From the NCBI GenBank assembly GCA_963705835.1, contig CAVPLC010000034.1:13005-77004 (forward strand): a DNA stretch of 64,000 nucleotides. Reading direction: 5' to 3'. The notes beneath the pieces are model-generated. The model saw nothing but the letters and a program-made list of their open reading frames with translations. It had not been told where the DNA came from and ran no database searches. Source of the DNA: Palsa-504 sp963705835. GTDB lineage: Bacteria > Actinomycetota > Actinomycetes > Streptosporangiales > Streptosporangiaceae. Position numbers and translations under genes: made by a program. Below are positions 44,204 through 51,383 of this stretch, piece by piece (position 1 is the stretch's first letter; the number at the start of each line of letters is the position of its first letter).

Positions 44204-44305
44204 CCGAACACCGCGAAGGGGTGGGGGGAGCGCATGCCCGCTGCCGCCATTAGTCAGGACTCCGGCCACGTCGGCGACCACCGCCGCGATCCGGACGAAT
44301 TCCCT
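44192..44305 (-). pseudogene. Inverted, decayed remnant of the cassette membrane-protein gene
   Basis: Read on the minus strand, this stretch aligns with codons for VAAL..GVAGVLANGG..HA..FAVFGYHVTG of the two intact genes. AGVLTNGG is in one frame and FAVFGYHVTG in another, with a few extra bases between. At the end near 44192 a block of 26 bases is identical to the 45-kb gene. It overlaps the 3' end of the copy-1 gene and supplies its TAG. It has no intact reading frame. Confidence 0.65.
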
Positions 44306-44339
44306 TTCGTATTACCTTCTCGGCGCGCGTGCGGACGGG

Positions 44340-45044
44340 TCAGGCTGGCTGGGGGGTCAGGGTGGTGGTCAGCCCGGTGAGCAGGATGTCGAGGCCGCGT
44401 TCGAGCTCGGCGGCGCCGTCGTAGGCGGCCAGGACGGCGGCCAGGCCGCGGAGCAGGGGGAAGTCGCCGATCGGCAGCCGGTGCAGGCCGAGCCGGAGCA
44501 GGTCGTCGGTCTCGTCGGGGCTGACGGTGAGTTCCTGGAGCTCGTCCAGGACGTGGCCGTGCAGGAAGCCGAACAGGGCCCGGTAGATGTGCAGGGCGTC
44601 GGGCCCGCTGAACCCGGCCCGGGTGAGCAGGGCCAGGATGTCCTCCAGGGGGCGCAAGGTGCCGGGAGGGCGCAGCCCGAGCGGGGTGGCCAGCGGCCGG
44701 GTGACGATCAGCGGCACCACGTGCGGGTGGGCCAGCGCCAGCGCGCGGAAGCGGCGGGCGACCTCGCGCAGCTGGCCGGCCCAGTCAGGGTCGGCGGAGT
44801 CGACGTGCAGCTGGGCCAGGACGGTCTCGGCGACGCCGTCGAGCAGGGCGGCCTTGCCCGGCGCGTGCCGGTAGAGGATCATCGGGTCCCGGTCCAGGGC
44901 GCGGGCCAGGCGGCGCATGGACAGCGCGTCGGCGCCGTCGCGGTCGATGATCTCCAGCGCGGCGGCCAGCACGACATCGCGGGTGATCTTGCCGCTGCCG
45001 TCGGCGGCGGGGCCGCCGGCGGCGCGGGCAGTCGGGGTGGTCAT
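44340..45044 (-). CDS. TetR/AcrR family regulator of the cassette
   Basis: 234 residues: HTH GKITRDVVLAAALEIIDRDG, LSMRRLARALDRDPMILYRH; ligand domain with LALAHPHVVPLIVTRPLATP and FLHGHVLDELQELTVSPDET. ATG 45044 has a strong GGAGGGAAGG upstream. It is divergent from the second small membrane protein, with the palindromic operator between them, the classical TetR arrangement for a repressed neighbour. Highly similar to the regulator at 41 kb. Confidence 0.9.
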   Translation of the reverse strand: MTTPTARAAGGPAADGSGKITRDVVLAAALEIIDRDGADALSMRRLARALDRDPMILYRHAPGKAALLDGVAETVLAQLHVDSADPDWAGQLREVARRFRALALAHPHVVPLIVTRPLATPLGLRPPGTLRPLEDILALLTRAGFSGPDALHIYRALFGFLHGHVLDELQELTVSPDETDDLLRLGLHRLPIGDFPLLRGLAAVLAAYDGAAELERGLDILLTGLTTTLTPQPA

Positions 45045-45084
45045 GCGATAGTGCCTTCCCTCCTGCAGATCTGTCATGTCAACA

Positions 45085-45155
45085 CTGTACAGTACCGATG
45101 TAAGTCTACGATGTTGACATCACCTTACCTAGATGATTCACTGTAGATCTACACA
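45085..45155. promoter_or_regulatory. Palindromic operator and promoter (cassette 2)
   Basis: CTGTACAG (45085-45092), then TACGATGT-TG-ACATCA at 45107-45122, which keeps the left arm and part of the right arm of the cassette-1 palindrome and carries TTGACA (45114-45119). TTCACT is 17 nt on, and CTGTAGATCTACA follows. Spacing to -35 and -10 is the same as in cassette 1, but both palindromes are less perfect, so repression may be weaker. Confidence 0.75.
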
Positions 45156-45175
45156 TAAACAAATTGGAGTACACC

Positions 45176-45742
45176 ATGATCGTCATTCTCGGGCTGGTCA
45201 TCCTGGTCGCCGCGCTGATCGCCGGCGTGGCCGGCGTGCTGGCCAACGGCGGTCACGCCCATGCGGTGACCCATTTCGCGGTGTTCGGCTACCACGTGAC
45301 CGGCTCCACCGGCACCTTGTTCCTGTATGGCATCGTCGTCGGCGCGCTGGCAATGCTCGGGCTGAGCCTGCTGCTGGCCGGCGCGCGCCGCACCTCCCGC
45401 CGCGGCCGCGACGCCCGCCGCAGGCTGGCGCAGTCCCGCCACGAGACCGCCACCGTCAGCGCGGACCGCGACGACCTGCGCGGCCAGCGCGACACCGCCC
45501 GCGCCTACACCGCCAGCACGCTGGGCGACGACGGCACCACCCCGAACGGCACCACCCCGAACGGCACCGATCCGGGCCTGCGCAGGCCCAGCTTGTTCGA
45601 GCGCCTGTTCGCGCGCCGGTCCGCTCCCCCGCAGGCCGACCCGCAGCCAGATGCGCTGGCCAGTCAGGCCCCCGCCGCACAGCCGGAGCCCCGGGCCGAC
45701 CAGGCCGCCGCGGTCCCAGGCGCGTCCGCGCCCGCCGAGTGA
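45176..45742 (+). CDS. Small two-helix membrane protein with charged coil (cassette copy 2)
   Basis: 188 residues. MIVILGLVILVAALIAGVAG, then VLANGGHAHAVTHFAVFGYH and LFLYGIVVGALAMLGLSLLL, followed by an Arg-rich segment (ARRTSRRGRDARRRLAQSRH), a tandem TTPNGTTPNGTDP and a Pro/Ala-rich cytoplasmic tail. ATG 45176 has TTGGAGT 6 nt upstream. Under the divergent TetR and palindromic operators. The conserved outer loop with two His residues could be a ligand or metal site; that is a guess. Confidence 0.72.
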   Translation: MIVILGLVILVAALIAGVAGVLANGGHAHAVTHFAVFGYHVTGSTGTLFLYGIVVGALAMLGLSLLLAGARRTSRRGRDARRRLAQSRHETATVSADRDDLRGQRDTARAYTASTLGDDGTTPNGTTPNGTDPGLRRPSLFERLFARRSAPPQADPQPDALASQAPAAQPEPRADQAAAVPGASAPAE

Positions 45743-45857
45743 CTCACCCGTAACCGGTTCGCGTCAGCAACGCGGCCCCGGACCCGCCATCCAGCCCCGC
45801 CGCCCGGCTCAGCCGGATCGGCCCCTCATAAGCCCCCAGACACCAGAGGAGCACCCC

Positions 45858-45932
45858 ATGTTTATCAGCTTCGGAGCAATCGTGATCATCGTAATCATCG
45901 TGCTTGCCGTCCTGTTCCTGCGCAGGCACTGA
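45858..45932 (+). CDS. Tiny single-helix membrane protein, 24 aa
   Basis: ATG 45858 follows AGAGGAG by 6-7 nt. The product, MFISFGAIVIIVIIVLAVLF with LRRH, is one membrane helix with a basic end. Similar tiny proteins are common beside PRC-barrel and LapA-like genes in actinomycetes. The strong ribosome site and complete helix make it credible despite its size. Confidence 0.6.
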   Translation: MFISFGAIVIIVIIVLAVLFLRRH

Positions 45933-46018
45933 ACCAGCTCACCGGCAGCGGGGCCGACCCGCACCCGAACCGGCTACGGCCTGCGCGAGCCGGTCCCGCT
46001 TCTGAAGGAAGTAACGCC

Positions 46019-46387
46019 ATGACCGAACCAGCAGCGCCACACGGCACGACCAGCACGCTGCCGCCCCCCTCAGCCAACGGCTCCGCCCCGCCCCCGCCCG
46101 CACCGCAGCCACCCGGCCGCCGACAGCCGCAGACCCGGACCAGCGGGATGCGCACCGGGCTGATCGTGGGCTTCGCGGCCCTCGTCGTGGCGGTGATCTT
46201 CATCATCCAGAACGCGCACGCCGCGAACATCAGCTTCCTGGGAGTTCACCTCGTCCTGCCCCTGGCCGCGGCCTTGCTCCTGGCCGCCATTGCAGGCGCC
46301 CTGGCGATGGCCGCCGCAGGATCCGCGCGGGTCACCCAGCTACGGCAGATCATCCGGCGCGCCCTGGGCAAGGCCCGGGCCAGCTAA
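46019..46387 (+). CDS. LapA-like (DUF1049) membrane protein
   Basis: 122 residues: a Pro-rich cytoplasmic N-terminus, basic RTSGMRTGLIVGFAALVVAV into helix 1, the typical FIIQNAHAANISFLGVHLVL loop, helix 2 LAAALLLAAIAGALAMAAAG and a basic amphipathic C-terminus (RVTQLRQIIRRALGKARA). This is the LapA/DUF1049 signature. GAAGGAAG lies 5 nt before ATG. Role in membrane assembly or stress is inferred from family members. Confidence 0.85.
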   Translation: MTEPAAPHGTTSTLPPPSANGSAPPPPAPQPPGRRQPQTRTSGMRTGLIVGFAALVVAVIFIIQNAHAANISFLGVHLVLPLAAALLLAAIAGALAMAAAGSARVTQLRQIIRRALGKARAS

Positions 46388-46534
46388 GCAGCCCACGACC
46401 GGCTCCCCGCCAATGCCCGGGGCCGGTGCACCCGCCCCAGCAGATGACTCAGTAGAAAGGGCGAGCGCCCATGAGTACCCGCCAAGAAGCTCGCGCCCGG
46501 GTCCGTTCCAGGAATCCGCAGCTGGAGGCATCGC

Positions 46535-46924
46535 ATGGCCGGGCATGATCTGCGTCAGCGCGTCGAGGTCAGCGACGATGACCGGACAGTCGCCACGGCC
46601 GAGGTGACCACCTCCGAAGGTTCTGGAGGCACCGCCCGGGTGTCGTTGCGCGCCGAGTCGGGGCACATCGCTCCGGGGCGCCGCGCGAGTCTGGTCGATG
46701 CTGTGCTGGATCTTCCCGAGGTGCAGAAAAGCGCACGTATGGAGGCGGCATTCCGGCTTGGTGATAGCGAGTCGCTGCACCGGTTTCAGGAGCGCTGCGA
46801 GGACGTCAGTACCCGCCCGGCTGGGTGGAGCGCGCTCCTCGATGCGAACCTTCCGTCCAGCCGCGCCGGGCAGCACCTGCCCGCCGTGATGGATGAGATT
46901 GAGCTGGACCGGAGCCACCGATGA
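46535..46924 (+). CDS. Conserved actinobacterial protein of unknown function
   Basis: 129 residues. TARVSLRAESGHIAPGRRAS followed by LVDAVLDLPEVQKSARMEAA, then SLHRFQERCEDVSTRPAGWS and ALLDANLP: a beta-alpha pattern I have seen in short actinobacterial proteins without known role. ATG 46535 is preceded by GGAGG (6 nt). The stop overlaps the next ATG (ATGA), so a coupled pair with the small Cys protein. Confidence 0.6.
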   Translation: MAGHDLRQRVEVSDDDRTVATAEVTTSEGSGGTARVSLRAESGHIAPGRRASLVDAVLDLPEVQKSARMEAAFRLGDSESLHRFQERCEDVSTRPAGWSALLDANLPSSRAGQHLPAVMDEIELDRSHR

Positions 46925-47049
46925 CCACCACCCCACAGGCCTCCATGTGCGAGTGCGAGGAATGCCTTGCTCTGCGGGCCGCGGAAGACGACCCCGGCTC
47001 TGGCGAGACCGGACTTCGCCCAGCACAGAGACCCGGCTCGCCGGGCTGA
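46921..47049 (+). CDS. Small Cys-rich protein coupled to the preceding gene, 42 aa
   Basis: Begins at the ATGA overlap with the previous stop. MTTTPQASMCECEECLALRA has C-x-C-x-x-C near the N-terminus; the rest is Gly/Pro-rich without structure. Position and coupling suggest it is translated; the Cys trio might bind a metal. Confidence 0.45.
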   Translation: MTTTPQASMCECEECLALRAAEDDPGSGETGLRPAQRPGSPG

Positions 47050-47348
47050 TCACTTTAAAGATCAAATAATCAGGCGCCGAACGAGCGGTGGTGACACCAC
47101 TACCGCAGCTGAGTCCCAGCCGCGGAGCATCCGCACCGGACGGCGAGAATCCGCGCGAATGGCTTGTGATCTGTCTGGATGATGACGTTTGCGGTTTCCG
47201 GCTCTTTCCCCGTTGGAATTCCCCGGCTTAACTGGAAAGTGACAAGTCAGACGGCAAGGTATCGCGAAGCCACGGCGGGGCCAGTCCCCCCGGCCGCGAT
47301 CCGGCACCAAACCGGCCATTTAGCTCATCGCAGCACAAGGAGTCGGTT

Positions 47349-47780
47349 ATGGGCATCATCGCATGGATAGTTCTCGGGCTGGGCGCGGGCCTGCTCGCCA
47401 ATATGCTGATCCCCGGCAGGAGATCACAGGGCCTCATCATCACCTGCGTGATCGGCATCGCCGGCGCGCTGCTGGGCGGCTGGCTGGCCACGAAGCTGTT
47501 CCACGTGGTCACCCTGCACGGGTTCTTCAACCTGTCCACCTGGCTCACCGCCATCGCGGGCGCGGCTGTCCTGCTGCTGGCCTACCACCTGCGTGACGAG
47601 CCGGGGCAGTGGCCGCAGTCGCAGCACCGGCCGCAGCCGGTCACGCCGGTGGGCGCACCGGTGAACGAGCAGGTTCCCCCTGCGGCCGGACGGGTGCTGG
47701 GCACCGGCACCCGCGTCGCGCTGATCGCGATCGGTGCCATCTTGCGCTTCGCACTCTCGGCGGGCTCCCCCACCGCCTGA
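47349..47780 (+). CDS. GlsB/YeaQ/YmgE family stress membrane protein, with tail from a second gene
   Basis: Residues 1-85 are a transglycosylase-associated/GlsB protein: MGIIAWIVLGLGAGLLANML, GRRSQGLIITCVIGIAGALL, GGWLATKLF and a third helix. It normally ends near AYHLRDEPG. Here the frame passes on through a Gln/Pro linker into RVLGTGTRVALIAIGAILRF, the start of a different small membrane protein (next entry), and stops soon after. AAGGAG lies 8 nt before ATG 47349. The gap before it (47050-47348) has no gene I can support. Confidence 0.8.
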   Translation: MGIIAWIVLGLGAGLLANMLIPGRRSQGLIITCVIGIAGALLGGWLATKLFHVVTLHGFFNLSTWLTAIAGAAVLLLAYHLRDEPGQWPQSQHRPQPVTPVGAPVNEQVPPAAGRVLGTGTRVALIAIGAILRFALSAGSPTA

Positions 47781-47921
47781 ACGTGCAGGTGGTCGGCGTC
47801 ATCGTGATCGGGGCCCGACGTGCTCTGCCTGGTGCTGTCGCTGCTGGTATGGGGCCCGCTGAACCCGGCCAGGCGCCAGCTCATGCTGGACGCGGATCGT
47901 TTCTTAGCGCGGCTTGAATGA
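47694..47921 (+). pseudogene. DUF6458-like two-helix protein with two 1-nt indels
   Basis: From GTG 47694: VLGTGTRVALIAIGAILRFA in one frame, LNVQVVGVIVIGA in a second and DVLCLVLSLLVWGPLNPARR in the original frame, ending RFLARLE at TGA 47919-47921. The shifts fall in the C runs near 47766-47771 (one base short) and 47814-47816 (one base extra). The corrected protein has two membrane helices about 30 residues apart, as in DUF6458. It is probably a fusion to or gene overlap with the GlsB gene, in the same starting frame. Confidence 0.6.
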
Positions 47922-47980
47922 GTAGCGGGCCGCCGGGCGACCTGCCCGGCTGCCGCGATGAACAGACTGGAGTGCGGGTC

Positions 47981-48823
47981 ATGTCGGTGAAGAGCGCGAA
48001 TCGCACTGTCAGAGCCTCGGGGCGCCGGGCGGCGTCCAGCCGCTGGCTGCTGTGGCTGGCCCGCGGGGGGTTCGTGGCGCGGGGTGTTAGCTACGTGCTG
48101 ATTGGCGTGCTGGCCGTGCAGATCGGGCTCGGCGCCGGGGGTAAGGAGGCCGACCGCACTGGCGCGCTGCACGCCATCGCCGCGCGGCCCGGCGGGGCGG
48201 CCGTGTTGTGGCTGCTCGCGGTTGGTTTCGCGGGCATGGCGTTGTGGCGGCTCGCCGAGGCGGCCTACGGGCAGGCAGGCCCAGGGGGGCGGGCCGCTGG
48301 CAAACGGTTGGCGTCGCTGGCCCGCGGGATCTTCTACGCCTTCGTGTGTGCCGGCGTCGTCAGTTTCGTGTCTGGCAGCGGTGGCCCGGCTTCGAGCAAC
48401 AGCCAGTCCAGGGACCTGACGGTGCGGCTCATGAGCCATGCCGGCGGCCGGTGGCTTGTCCTGCTGATCGGTCTCGGCGTGGCCGGGGCGGGCCTGGCCA
48501 TGGCGGTGGGCGGCGTGCGCAGGACGTTCCGCAAGCATCTGCGCCTGGCGCAGATGAGCTCGCGTACCCGCAAGGTCGTCGAGGCCCTGGGCGTCGTGGG
48601 GACCACCGCACGCGGGATCGTGTTCGGCGTCATCGGAGTGTTCCTCGTCGTCGCCGCGGTGACCTTCGACCCGGCCAAGGCCCAGGGTCTGGACGGGGCG
48701 CTGCGCAAGCTCGCCACTACACCGCTGGGTCCGTGGCTGCTGGTCGCCGTCGCCCTCGGGCTGGTGATCTTCGGGGTCTACTCCTGGTGCGAGGCACGCT
48801 GGCGCAAGATCCAGCCAGGCTAG
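47981..48823 (+). CDS. DUF1206 membrane protein
   Basis: 280 residues with six membrane helices in three similar pairs, the DUF1206 pattern: WLLWLARGGFVARGVSYVLI, then LASLARGIFYAFVCAGVVSF and LGVVGTTARGIVFGVIGVFL each begin a repeat with the R-G-x-x-Y/F turn. ATG 47981 has GGAG about 8 nt upstream; earlier in-frame codons lack conservation. Function unknown; common in actinomycetes. Confidence 0.88.
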   Translation: MSVKSANRTVRASGRRAASSRWLLWLARGGFVARGVSYVLIGVLAVQIGLGAGGKEADRTGALHAIAARPGGAAVLWLLAVGFAGMALWRLAEAAYGQAGPGGRAAGKRLASLARGIFYAFVCAGVVSFVSGSGGPASSNSQSRDLTVRLMSHAGGRWLVLLIGLGVAGAGLAMAVGGVRRTFRKHLRLAQMSSRTRKVVEALGVVGTTARGIVFGVIGVFLVVAAVTFDPAKAQGLDGALRKLATTPLGPWLLVAVALGLVIFGVYSWCEARWRKIQPG

Positions 48824-49099
48824 GAACACGGGGACGCCAGGTAGGCGGGCGCGCACGCCTGTGCATGCTGGCGGCACGGGATGGGAGATCGCCTGCCCTG
48901 GTGTGATCGGCTACGGTGATGAGTCTTGCCCGGATTGCTCATATCCGCCTGCTCGCGGATGGCCTTTACTAGTACATGGATATGTGTGGTTGAACGGATC
49001 AGCCGGCATATCCAGCGCCGCTGCTGGCATTTCACGGGATCCTTTCAATCTCCGCTGTCCGCAGGGCGCTAACCAGCGAACATGTCGTCGGAGGCAGTC

Positions 49100-49294
49100 G
49101 TGCGTATCGGATCGGTGCTACTCCTCATCTGGCTGGTCATCGGTGCCATCGCCGGCGGCCAGCGCCATTACTACAGCAGTTCTGACCCGAACTGCGCCCG
49201 GACGGGCACGATTATCGTGACGGTTCTTGCGGGCCCGCTCAACTACTCCGGCGTGAACCCGAAAGTCTCCTGCAAAACACCGCAGCCGAGCTAG
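49100..49294 (+). CDS. Small conserved membrane protein, 64 aa
   Basis: GTG 49100 with GGAGG 5 nt upstream. One membrane helix at the N-terminus (IGSVLLLIWLVIGAIAGGQR), then HYYSSSDPNCARTGTIIVTV and LAGPLNYSGVNPKVSC. The helix-GQR-DPNC-AGPLNY-GVNPK-C order recurs in actinobacterial small proteins; two cysteines may form an outer disulfide. An in-frame ATG at 49082 lacks a ribosome site. The stretch 48824-49099 has no gene I can support. Confidence 0.68.
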   Translation: MRIGSVLLLIWLVIGAIAGGQRHYYSSSDPNCARTGTIIVTVLAGPLNYSGVNPKVSCKTPQPS

Positions 49295-49432
49295 TTACCC
49301 TGCGGTGACCCCATCTTTCCGGACTGCGCATGAAGGATGGCACGGCTCGTTTACTACGGCCACCTGAAATATCATGATGCTTCGCGTGCCCGCAGGCGTG
49401 GCGGAGAACCGGCCGTGCCGGGGCCGGGCATC

Positions 49433-49744
49433 TCAGACGGGACGCTGGTGGACGTAGCACCATCGCCAGCGTGATCCCGCCTCCAGGCCGGCGGCGAGCG
49501 GGTGGTCGGTCTCTTGGTAGTGCGCCCTGGCGTGCTGGCCGGGTGAATCGTCGGAGCAGGCCACCCAGCCGCAGCTCAGGCAGACCACGAGGAATGCCAG
49601 GCGGTCCGTGCGGTCCTGGCAGTCCCGGCAGTGATCCGACCGGGGTGTGACCGGCTGGAGCCCGTCGAGGTGCTCACAGCGGGGCGCTGAGCCGTTCGGG
49701 CTGATGGCGGGCACGCCTAGGGCGGTGTTCTGGGCGGGGATCAT
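49433..49744 (-). CDS. UBP-type zinc-finger protein
   Basis: 103 residues. Zinc ligands: CEHLDGL, DHCRDC, CLSCGWVACSDD, then HARAHYQETDHPLA and the ending RWRWCYVHQ. This is the ZnF-UBP layout, which in eukaryotes binds ubiquitin C-termini. Bacterial forms have no known ligand; here nothing ubiquitin-like is seen. Single gene on the minus strand. Confidence 0.82.
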   Translation of the reverse strand: MIPAQNTALGVPAISPNGSAPRCEHLDGLQPVTPRSDHCRDCQDRTDRLAFLVVCLSCGWVACSDDSPGQHARAHYQETDHPLAAGLEAGSRWRWCYVHQRPV

Positions 49745-50070
49745 GGCAGGCCCCCTTATCGTGGTGGAGACGCCGGGTCCGGCCGACTGGTCATTGGCAA
49801 GTCAACCCTGATAGCGGCGCTGCGGAAAGGGGCAACCCGAGCAGGGCCCATCACCAGAACCGATCAGCAGCCGGTCACCCGGCGAGACGGCCGATTAGCG
49901 TTCCAAGAGCCCGGGCGCGGAAATAGGCTAGGCGCAGGTTTACCTGTCCCCGGCTGGGTAGGCGTTCCTACGGATTCATCGCTGCCCATTGCGGTGATAC
50001 CACGTCCCGCGATCCAGCGGGCAGTTGCAAGGAGCACAGGGATGGACCGGACACGGACTTGGCGGCGGGT
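49745..50070. other. Gap without recognisable genes
   Basis: Some 326 bases between divergent genes. An AGGAG at 50032-50036 precedes ATG 50042, but that frame closes after 19 codons; a one-base change there would join it to the LysR frame. Apart from ordinary intergenic sequence I see nothing else. Confidence 0.5.
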
Positions 50071-50985
50071 GTGGAGCTGCGTCAGCTCCGCTATTTTGTG
50101 ACGCTGGCCGAGGAGCTGCACTTCGGCCGGGCGGCAGAGCGGGAGCACATCGTCCAGTCGGCGCTGAGCCAGCAGGTGCAGCGGCTCGAGCGTGAGCTGG
50201 GCGTCCGCCTGCTGGAACGCAGCACCCACCACGTCGGGCTGACCGCTGCCGGGGCGGTGTTCCTGGTCGAAGCGCGGCAGATCCTGGCGCAGGTGGACCG
50301 GGCGGCGAGGGCGGCCCGCAGCGCGGTGGGCGCGGCTGCGACGCTGCGGGTCGGCATCATCGATTCCAGCTACGACTCGATGCCGCAGATCCTGCACGAG
50401 GTCCAGGCCCGCTATCCCGGCCTGGTCATCCATCAGGTCGAGGCCGGCGTCCCCGAGCAGTACCAGCAGCTGACCGATGGCCGCCTGGACGTCGGAATCG
50501 GCCGGGCCGCGCTCGCCCCGCCCCAGGTCTCGTCGCTGCTGTTCCGCCAGGACCCGCTCGGGGTCCTGGTGCCGACCGGTCACCGGTTCGCCGGGTTGGA
50601 GGGCGTGCCGGTCGCAGACCTGGCCACGGAGCCGCTGCTGCTCGCCGAAGAAGCGCGGGCTCCGGAGTTCAACCAGTTCACCGTCGAGATGTGCCGGGCC
50701 TCAGGCTTCACCCCTGCCGTTTACGGGGGGACCGTGGAGAGCACCCGCGCCGCCGCTGACCTGGTCGCCCAGGGACGCTGCCTGTACTGCGTGCCCTCCT
50801 CCTGCATCGCCTCGCTGCCCGGGACCATCTGGCGGCCGCTCACCGAACCAGCCCCCTACTACCCATGGTCGGTGCTGTGGCGCGCCACCGAGGCCTCCGG
50901 ACACGTGCACGCCGTCGTCAGCTGCGCCCAGGCGATGTCAAAACGGCTCGGCTGGCTCGCCGCCGCCGGCCAGGCGGCACAATGA
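50071..50985 (+). CDS. LysR family transcriptional regulator
   Basis: About 304 residues. N-terminal winged HTH (VELRQLRYFVTLAEELHFGR, ALSQQVQRLERELGVRLLER, VGLTAAGAVFLVEARQ), then a periplasmic-binding-type ligand domain (LRVGIIDSSYDSMPQILHEV, DGRLDVGIGRAAL, PLGVLVPTGHRF). GTG 50071 starts at the conserved LRQLRYF; TTG 50059 is an alternative. The better ribosome site (AGGAG) belongs to ATG 50042 in another frame, so a missing base at the very start is possible. Its usual divergent target gene is missing: upstream is the UBP gene. Confidence 0.88.
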   Translation: MELRQLRYFVTLAEELHFGRAAEREHIVQSALSQQVQRLERELGVRLLERSTHHVGLTAAGAVFLVEARQILAQVDRAARAARSAVGAAATLRVGIIDSSYDSMPQILHEVQARYPGLVIHQVEAGVPEQYQQLTDGRLDVGIGRAALAPPQVSSLLFRQDPLGVLVPTGHRFAGLEGVPVADLATEPLLLAEEARAPEFNQFTVEMCRASGFTPAVYGGTVESTRAAADLVAQGRCLYCVPSSCIASLPGTIWRPLTEPAPYYPWSVLWRATEASGHVHAVVSCAQAMSKRLGWLAAAGQAAQ

Positions 50986-51063
50986 GCAATCGGATACGGC
51001 AGCCGCACGCGGGGACACCCACCCAAGCCGGGACTCGTTCCTCGAGGCGAAATGGCACGTGAA

Positions 51064-51109
51064 ACCACGGTTCGTTCGGTGTAAAAAGATCTTTCATTAT
51101 CCCGAACGG
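51064..51109 (+). repeat. ACCACGG/CGTTCGG inverted-repeat element (copy E)
   Basis: ACCACGGTTCGTTCGG (51064-51079), 21 nt with AAAGATCTTT at its centre, then CCCGAACGG (51101-51109) and a partial TCCGTTGTGT. Arms CGTTCGG/CCGAACG pair perfectly. Layout and centre match copy C. It lies 79 nt after the LysR stop and 73 nt before the second GAAACTAGCAATAT motif. Confidence 0.6.
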
Positions 51110-51182
51110 TCCGTTGTGTTACGGTCCGAGCCAGCCGGCGGCCGGCTCCCGGTGCCCGCTCCTCGCCGCACATCGGTAGTAT

Positions 51183-51226
51183 GAAACTAGCAATATATTT
51201 CTAGAATTTGTGGTAGTCTTTAAGGC
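51183..51226 (+). promoter_or_regulatory. Conserved AT-rich promoter motif GAAACTAGCAATAT (site 2)
   Basis: GAAACTAGCAATATATTTC then TAGAATTTG; a TAGTCT box lies at 51214-51219 and an ATG follows 8 nt later at 51227, 44 nt from the motif start, as at 33485. That ATG opens a 6-codon frame (MGAGAC, then TGA), so it is either a leaderless leader peptide or the last trace of a lost gene. sufB starts 157 nt downstream. Confidence 0.55.
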
Positions 51227-51383
51227 ATGGGGGCCGGAGCTTGCTGACCGATACCCACAGCTGCGCGAGGCGCAGACCAGGCGTCCGGCCACGCGTGTCA
51301 CCGCGCCATCGCTCGTGCACGTCCGCACTACCCACGATCAGCACCGCCGACACGACAACAACTGAGTCCGGAGGCATCTCCGC

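Noticed and set aside
46471..46548. 25-codon frame MSTRQEARARVRSRNPQLEA ... before the gene at 46535
   Set aside because: It overlaps the next start codon in another frame and has only a weak AAAGG; too short and plain to support.
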